A stretch of 64,000 nucleotides of DNA from Staphylotrichum longicolle (lineage: Eukaryota; Ascomycota; Sordariomycetes; Sordariales; Chaetomiaceae): assembly GCA_019096155.1 (NCBI GenBank), contig JAHCVI010000001.1, positions 4,650,001-4,714,000 on the forward strand, in the 5' to 3' direction. Of this stretch, positions 57,701 through 64,000 are shown piece by piece (position 1 is the stretch's first letter; the number at the start of each line of letters is the position of its first letter). The notes beneath the pieces are model-generated. The model was not told the DNA's origin and searched no databases. It saw only the letters and a list, made by a program, of their open reading frames with translations. Both the position numbers and the translations under genes were made by a program.

Positions 57701-58360
57701 CCTGGCGTTGGGAGGCGGTGCGGTTCCTGTCGGCCCTTGCGGGGTGCCTCGAACATGCAAAAGCAATGAAGCCAAGACGCCGCCAGCGGCAAGGGTTCAA
57801 ATGAGACGCCTACCACAGGCCCCCCGCAGTCACCTGAACCCCTCCCACCCCCATGACCCACGACGCCTCACGGCGCACTCGAGGCCGAAAAGAGTGGTGT
57901 TGGGCCTGGCTGTTGAGCCCCCTTGTCGGACGCCTCTCTGGAATCCCATCCCGGAACGCATTACGCGAACCCAGCGAGATGGATAGGATTCCTTTTTGTC
58001 GCGCTGGGTTTCCCTTCTGAGACCCGCAGGTAAGTCTGGTGCGACTGGCTCTGGTATTTGTGCGCTCTCACAGCTAGTCATTTAGCTGCACGTCGCCAGA
58101 TGGAGAAATTGGGGCTAGAACGCCAGGTCTTGGGAACTCCCCGAGTTGGTGAGACACCGATCGTCCCTGTTGTTGCCGTCGACGACTCGCTCAAGTACAA
58201 GAACGGCGGAGGCTCAACTCGGCATCTCCGCTTGGATCATCTCGCGTTCCCCACCCTCACTGCCTCAACGCGCCCATCAACGTGCACTAGTCTGCTCCAG
58301 CACTTGTTCCGTCATCGCCGAGTAGATTGGCCACCAACTGTGCTCTGAACTGTCAACACC
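54771..58360. other. Intergenic spacer, about 3.6 kb
   Basis: Many short frames on both strands, none with domains or a workable exon chain. No RNA gene, repeat or mobile element is convincing. Confidence 0.4.
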
Positions 58361-58644
58361 ATGTGCAACTTTATCCAGCGAGAATACGGCTGCGGCCACC
58401 ACCGATTCATTGCTTCGAAATGGTGCGACATCTACACCATCACCCACAAGCGATGTCCGCCCGAGGTGACGCATTATGAGTGGTGAGTGTCAGTTGGCCC
58501 CCATGGCAACTTGGATGACCACTAATAAGTGCCTGAATCAGTGTCAACATCCTCTGCGGCGACTGCAAAGCCAAGAACCAACCGCCTGTCCCTTGGGAGG
58601 ACATGATCAAGCGCCATCACAAGCACGCTGTCCTCTCCCTCTGA
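58361..58644 (+). CDS. Small Cys/His-rich protein, 74 residues, function unknown
   Basis: Exons are 58361-58482 and 58542-58644. The 59-nt intron (58483-58541) has a GTGAGT donor, an ACTAAT branch site and a CAG acceptor. Splicing gives one clean frame starting MCNFIQREYGCGHHRFIASK and ending KRHHKHAVLSL. Its Cys and His (MC, YGCGHH, KWC, KRC, YEC, LCGDC) are spaced like a small zinc-binding fold. Families of such micro-proteins with a MC...YxCGH start are common in filamentous ascomycetes, from memory. It has no signal peptide. Neither exon is long enough to be found by simple ORF length. The partner and role are unknown. Confidence 0.72.
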
Positions 58645-59552
58645 ATCCTCATTTCCAAAACTGGGCGTCGTTTTAAGGTGTTGGTGGCTGGGTTCTGCTT
58701 TTAGATTGCCTCGAAGGAGCTGCTGGAATTGTTCTCTGCGTTTGGCATGGCGTTGGGGCTGGGTTTAGGGTCAGGTTGAAGTTTGGAAGGACTTTGTTTT
58801 TTTGTTTTGCTGGGCTAACTTTCTTTCTCTGGAATGGAGGATCGGCGCTTCTCTGGCCGTGTCTTGCTGTACTTGTCTGTATCTGGAATCTTGAGAGAGA
58901 TATTGAACTCTCAACACACTTGTCTCGACTGCCCCTTTCTTCGAACCGGCGAATCAGGCCCCACAATGAGACCACGACTATCAACCGGCAACCTGGGAAC
59001 ACGAGAGTTAGGCATTGGCAGGACTGGTAGGGCAATGATCGTTGCACTTCCTGGGGCAGTAGTCAACGTTACCTGAGCTGTTCAGTCCTTCAAGGAAACT
59101 CGGACACCATCAACCCTAACCCTTAGATATGAGGAAAAACATGCAGATCCCCGTCGGGTCCGGCACTCCGGAACGTGGGTGCAGCTGCCGGGGCGGCGAC
59201 GTCAGGCCCGACGCAGCGGGGTTCTCCTTGAGGAAGCCTGGCCTAAGCAACTCCGCAGCAGGATGCCTGCATCTCCACCACCCACCACATCTCGCAAGAA
59301 GGACCCCGACGCCCTCGATCCCCTTTTTTCCCCATCGCAAAACACACTGAAGCTTCCACCGGAGAAGTCCAGGACCAATCAAGCCTGTCCCCAAAAACCG
59401 AAGCTCCGGAAACTTGGACTGCGGCCGCTTCTGCACACACGCTTTGGGAAGTTTACCCCGCCGGAAGCAGTGCCGCCCTGCATCGCATCAGTTACATCCC
59501 GACGGCACGCTACCCCATCCAAGTTGTGGTCGCCGACTCGACACACACACGC

Positions 59553-59586
<34 letters not shown>

Positions 59587-59631
59587 ACACACCACACGCA
59601 CACGCACGCGCACAACACACACTCCGCCAAG
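58645..59631. other. Spacer upstream of the SSP411-like gene
   Basis: About 990 bases. The final 80 bases before the start codon are a CA/CG microsatellite. No gene was recognised. Confidence 0.45.
59541..59621. repeat. CA/CGCA microsatellite in the SSP411-like leader
   Basis: A run of CA, GCGCA and GCACGCAC units ends about 11 bases before the ATG at 59632. Confidence 0.93.
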
Positions 59632-62325
59632 ATGATGAGGGCACAGCTTGAGCAGAGGCAGCAGCGGCAGCATCCTGAGCGCGGGGCTGCTGGCACCGGG
59701 GCTCCTCCACCTTCCCTCCCCTGGAAAACCGCGCCGGCGAAAGCGACAGTCCCTACGTGCGCCGCCACGCCGACACTCCTGTCGCCTGGATACTCGACGC
59801 GGACACCCTCGCCCGTGCCACGCAGAGAACAAGCCCATTTTCATGCACATCGGCTTCCTCGCCGATCACCGTAAGCAATCCTCGGCCCCTCCCTTCGCCT
59901 CACTAACCGAACGCTCTGCCAAACCAGTCTGCCACCTCACAACACAAGACTCCTTCTCCAACCCCTCCGTCGCCGCCTTCCTCAACGACTCCTTCATCCC
60001 CATCATCGTCGACCGCGAAGAGCGCCCGGACCTCGACACCATCTACCAAAACTACAGCGAGGCAGTCAACGCCACCGGCGGCTGGCCGCTCAACCTGTTT
60101 CTCACCCCCGACCTCTACCCCATCTTCGGCGGCACCTACTGGCCCGGCCCGGGCACCGAGCACAGCGCCGCCGCCGACAGCAACGCGACCGCCGCCAACC
60201 TGGCCGGCGACGAGTCCTACAATGACTTCCTCGCCATCGCCAAGAAGATCCACACCTTCTGGGTCGAGCAGGAGGAGCGCTGCCGCCGGGAGGCCTTTGA
60301 GATGCTGCACAAGCTGCAGGACTTTGCGCAGGAGGGGACGTTTGGCGGGGGCCAAGGGGGCGCCGCCATCTCCACAACTTCCTCCGCGGCAACCGCTGTT
60401 CCTTCCACTGCTGCGGGCAACGACGCGGCGGATTCGGGCGACCTCGATCTGGACCAGCTCGACGAGGCCCTCGGGAGGATAACCAAGATGTTCGACCCCG
60501 TCGACTACGGGTTCGGCACCCCCAAGTTCCCCAACCCGGCGCGGCTGTCGTTCCTGCTGCGGCTGTCGCATTTTCCGGACGAGGTGCGCGACGTTATTGG
60601 CGAGAAGGAGGTCGAGAAGGCGACGGCCATGGCCATCGGCACGTTGCGCCGGATCCGCGACGGCGGGCTGCGGGACCACCTGGGCGCGGGGTTCATGCGC
60701 TTCAGCGTGACGAGCAACTGGAGCATGCCGCACTTTGAGAAGATGGTGGGCGAGAACGCGCTGCTGTTGGGGGTGTTTCTGGATGCCTGGCTGGGGCACT
60801 CGCGCGGCGCGGGGAAGGAGTTGGCGCTGGACGACGAGTTTGCCGATGTGGTGCTGGAGCTGGCCGACTACCTCACGGGCCCGCTGGTGCGCGCCGCAAA
60901 GGGGGGATTTGTGAGCAGCGAGGCGGCGGATTCTTTCTACCGGAAGGGCGACCGGCACATGCGGGAGGGCGCGTACTACCTCTGGACGCGCAGGGAGTTT
61001 GACCAGGTGGTTGGCGAGGGGTCGACCGACGACCACGCGAGCTCGGTGGCCGCGGCGTACTGGAACGTGCAGGAGGACGGCAATGTGCCGCAGGACCAGG
61101 ACCCGTTCGACGAGTTCATCAACCAGAACGTCCTCTCGGTCAATGCCGACGCCGCGGAGCTGTCCAAGCAGTTTGGCGTGCCGCCGTCCGAGATCCGGCG
61201 CCTCGTCTCGGAGGCGCGCGAGAAGCTGCGCGCGCATCGGGAGAAGGAGCGCGTGCGCCCGGCACGGGACGAGAAGGTTGTCGTCGCCACCAACGGCATG
61301 GTAATCTCGGCGCTGGCCAGGACGGGGGCTGCCCTTCGCTGGCTGGATGCCGAGAGAGCCGACAGATACCTCCAAGCAGCCAGGGACGCATCCGCTTTCA
61401 TCCGGGAGAGCCTGTGGGATGGGACGGAGAGCAAGACCAACCCGCTGCACCGCTTCTTCTGGGAGAAGCCCAGCGGGGTCCTCGCGTTTGCGGACGACTA
61501 CGCCTTTCTAATTGATGGCCTCCTGGACCTCTACCGGGCGACCGCCGAACAAGAGTGGCTGGACTGGGCTCGGCAATTACAAGGTACTTTCCCCCTTCTC
61601 CCCCCGTCATTCTCCTTCTCTTGAAAACAGAACATCCCACCAACTAACACACCAAACCCACCAACAGATACGCAAACCCGCGTCTTCTACGACCCCCCAT
61701 CCTCCTCTTCCCCTAAACTCACCCCGTCCCCGCGCCAAGCCTACTCGGGCGGCTTCTACTCGACCGAGCTCGCCACCCTCAGCCCCACCGTCCTGCGCCT
61801 CAAGAGCGGCATGGACAAGTCGCTGCCCTCGACCAACGCCGTGTCGGCGTCGAACCTGTTCAGGCTGGGGACGCTGCTGCAGTCTTTTGCGTCATTTTCG
61901 CTCTCGTCATCATCCTCAACGCTGGCTGAGGGGGCGGGGACGGGGACGGGGACGGGACGGGGACGGGGACGGGGACGGAAGGCGGTGGTGACAAGGAAAA
62001 AGAAAGGGAAAGGGAACAGGCGGCGGCGTACCTCCGCCAGGCGCGGGAGACGGTCAACGCCTTCGAGGCCGAGATCCTCCAGTACCCGTGGCTGTTTGTC
62101 AGCCTGCTGACCGGGGTGGTGACGGCGCGGTTGGGGGTGCGGAGGGTGGAGGTGCGGCGCGGGGACGAGGGCGCGTTGCGCGGGGTGTTGACCACGCCGA
62201 GGGCTGAGGCCGGGGTGTTGGTTCGCGTCCCCGGTCCCGGGACGGGCGAGGGCGAGGGCGAGGGTGCCCAGGGAGGAGCGGAGGGGTTGAGGAGAAAGGT
62301 GGAAGGGTTGGCGATTGGGGAGTAG
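59632..62325 (+). CDS. SSP411/YyaL-type (DUF255) thioredoxin-fold and glycoside-hydrolase-like protein, three probable frameshifts
   Basis: The predicted full length is 851 residues. Exons are 59632-59870, 59928-61583 and 61668-62325, with introns of 57 and 84 nt. The N-terminal thioredoxin-like domain (ENRAGESDSPYVRRHADTPV, NKPIFMHIGFLADH, FIPIIVDREERPD, GGWPLNLFLTPD, FGGTYWPGPG) is followed by an (alpha/alpha)6-type domain (HFEKMVGENALLL, YYLWTRREFDQV, SKTNPLHRFFWEK). This is the layout of spermatogenesis-associated protein 20 and its bacterial relatives. The family CxxC is DHLC here. Three one-base losses break the frame: in the C run at 59718-59721, at about 59820-59825, and in the GGGGAC repeat at 61954-61956. 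Adding one base at each makes the total divisible by three and joins the conserved blocks. Confidence 0.8.
61931..61978. repeat. Hexanucleotide repeat (GGGGAC)n with one short unit
   Basis: Seven GGGGAC-like units encode Gly-Thr pairs in the SSP411-like gene. One unit (61954-61956) has three G instead of four, which shifts the reading frame. Confidence 0.92.
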
Positions 62326-62908
62326 CCGGGCATTGGGGCTGAGCTGTTGGATGAACGGAAGTGATGGGACACGGGGGGGATGGATATACCAGCGTGTGTT
62401 GAAAGATCGGATATGAGGTGGGGACCGCGGCGGGCAACCGCTGGATGAGGGGGCGAGGTTATGTGCGTTTGGAACGACATTTGGAAGACGAACTGCATTC
62501 AGGACGAAAGGGTGGGTTAGGATCTAATGTAGAGACGTTGAGCGAGTTAGATATTACGTCATGCTTTAGATGGGATGGATGGATGGATGGATCATCAAAG
62601 TCTCATTTGTTTAGATCAAAATGTTTGGACTCCCGCATCGAATCCGATGGCGAGCGTGCTTTATTATGTTTGGTTTCTCCAACGGGGTATCTAGTCTACA
62701 ATTTCTCGGTGCTACGTCTCTCTGTATCTCTCATCTGCCTGTTCAACACCGAACATGTCGAGACTCGGTTCTCCAAATCAACAACACAAGCCCCCGTGGA
62801 GGAGAGAGCGGAAGCTCGGTTTCCCCAGGGGCAAGAAGTACATACAAAGGAAACTTCTAGGGCGAAATAGTGGGTTGCTGATCCTCTCGACTTGAAGGGG
62901 GACTCGAA
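62326..62908. other. Convergent 3' spacer
   Basis: About 580 bases between the SSP411-like stop and the dynein light intermediate chain stop. A (GGAT)n run at 62573-62592 is the only feature. Confidence 0.45.
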
Positions 62909-64000
62909 CTACTTGGTCGACGCCCCTCGCCTATTCATCAGGCCGTGGAAGAAGGCCTGCAGGTTCTCCGTGTCCATCTGGGGGGTCGAGTCCATGACTT
63001 CCTCGGCTGTCGGGCTGCCGGGTTCGGGGGATGAGCCGTAGGCTTGGCGCTCCTGGAAAATCACGAATATCATCAGTACATGGTTACAGAGTGAGTGAGG
63101 CGGGAGGAAAGAAGTCAGAAGGGGCGTACCTTAAGCCGCTGCACCATGTCGTCGGCATCCACCTGGATCCCGCCCATGTTGAACTGCACAGGCCCGATAT
63201 GCTCGAGGACCTTGGCCTCTGCCGCGCGATCCGCGTCTCCGCCGACAAGGTGCTCGTCGTCCAGCTTCTTGTGCAGCTTGTGGCGGGCATCCTCCCGCGC
63301 CGCCTCCTCCGAGTTCTTTTGCTTGAAGGCGTCCAGCACTTTGAGCTGTTGGGCAAGGAAGGCCTGAGTATCGATCGTCTCGACCTCGAGCGTTGTCGAG
63401 TGGGTGTTCCGGCCCGCTAGTTGGAGCGCATCCATGCTTGGGTCCTGAACGGCGTCTTCGTACAGGGCGACCGTTGACCCTCGGGGTCGCCCTCTGCCCG
63501 CCCACTGTTCCCGTTGACCTGCCCGTTTTCTGACGCGGCGCCGTTCGGGCTGGCACGGGGAAACGTTGATCCAGGTCTATTGACCAGCCGCTGCTTACTT
63601 GGTCGACATCGAAACCGTCCCCTCAGGACTCGGATCTTGCCCCACGAGTCCCGTTTGGCGGGATGACAACCTTGTCCTGTCGATGACGTTGTGTTTGAGA
63701 GGTTGCTTTTTGAGGATGGAATGTATCCCAAGCTGGAGTGGATTAGCGTGGGAAGCTGGGAAGGAAAGAGGGGGTCGTGTAGATTAAAGAGGCACCGTCT
63801 AGGATCGTCAATGTTAGCTCAGGAACCACGACCGACCAGGCGGGTTGCTCACGCTTCAGCAACACGGTGCGCATAAATTGTAGAACAACGTCAAATTCCT
63901 CCTCTTCCAGCTCTGGGTCTTTTCCAAGTACTCCATCTTCTCGGCCTGGCGATATCATGTTAGTTTTGCGTCTAAACGGTATGAGGGGTTCTTAGGGCCG
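62909..64000 (-). CDS. Cytoplasmic dynein light intermediate chain, 3' part, many frameshifts
   Basis: The gene enters from the right edge. Visible exons are 63945-63853, 63798-63130 and 63052-62909. The introns are 63799-63852 and 63053-63129, and a further intron ends at 63946. Conserved dynein light intermediate chain blocks appear in order but in different frames: AEKMEYLEKTQSWK, FDVVLQFMRTVLLK, HGASLIYTTPS, PTLIHSSLG, KKQPLKHNVID, DSWGKIRVLR and VDQVSSGWSIDLD. From about 63465 leftwards the frame is clean through TLEVETIDTQAFLAQQLKVL to the end LQAFFHGLMNRRGASTK. About eight one-base indels (seven losses, one gain) between 63466 and 63906 are needed. The protein links dynein heavy chain to cargo adaptors. 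An internal ATG at 63609 could be mistaken for a start. Confidence 0.8.

Noticed and set aside
62909..63609. A separate small gene starting at the ATG at 63609 with a 49-nt intron
   Set aside because: The supposed intron encodes VSSGWSIDLD, a conserved dynein light intermediate chain stretch, so this is interior coding sequence.

Overview
The window looks like nuclear DNA of a filamentous ascomycete, most likely a Sordariomycete of the Sordariales type. The genes carry short introns (about 50-140 nt) with GTRNGT-type donors, CTRAC branch sites and pyrimidine-poor acceptors. Intergenic spacers are long. The proteins are typical of that group: a membrane GT2 glycosyltransferase, mitochondrial 2-methylcitrate synthase, a 20.8-kDa-type complex I subunit, a 50-residue Tom5 and an Nsp1-complex nucleoporin. 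There is no bacterial operon logic. Calls rest on reading the sequence and on memory of protein families; no database search was run.

Layout, left to right. A GT2-type glycosyltransferase gene runs off the left edge (1-830, minus). After a 4 kb spacer come a type II membrane GH16 glucanase-like protein (4803-6315, minus), an intron-containing tRNA-Tyr (8184-8271, plus) and a calpain-like protein whose catalytic triad is replaced (8700-10319, minus). A secreted CAP/PR-1 protein follows (13193-14262, minus), then a 5.3 kb gene-free stretch. A divergent pair (complex I NDUFA8-like subunit, minus; Nup57/Nup54-like nucleoporin, plus) shares a 480 bp promoter. Next are the micro-gene tom5 (minus), glycine decarboxylase P protein (plus), an SQT1-like WD40 protein (minus), a 1110-residue secreted protein made of 28 Cys-rich repeats (minus), a small secreted Thr/Trp-repeat protein (minus), a peroxisomal-type 4CL-like ligase (minus), an unrecognised gene whose first coding exon is only ATG (minus), a glutamine-synthetase-like enzyme (minus), 2-methylcitrate synthase (plus), a DUF4360-type secreted protein (plus), a 74-residue Cys-rich protein (plus), an SSP411/DUF255-type thioredoxin-fold protein (plus) and a dynein light intermediate chain entering from the right edge (minus).

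The genes are housekeeping or cell-surface genes with no evident pathway cluster. Central metabolism is represented by glycine cleavage, methylcitrate, complex I and mitochondrial import. Surface and secretion are represented by GT2, GH16, CAP, the Cys-repeat protein, the Thr/Trp protein and DUF4360. The most unusual items are the triad-less calpain with a His-Asp repeat, the recently amplified Cys-rich repeat gene, and the Thr-Thr-Thr-Trp secreted protein. A technical point matters for anyone using this sequence. At least four otherwise good genes need single-base indels, mostly in G/C runs, to be read through. The density is extreme at the right end (63.45-63.91 kb), which suggests consensus errors more than gene decay.
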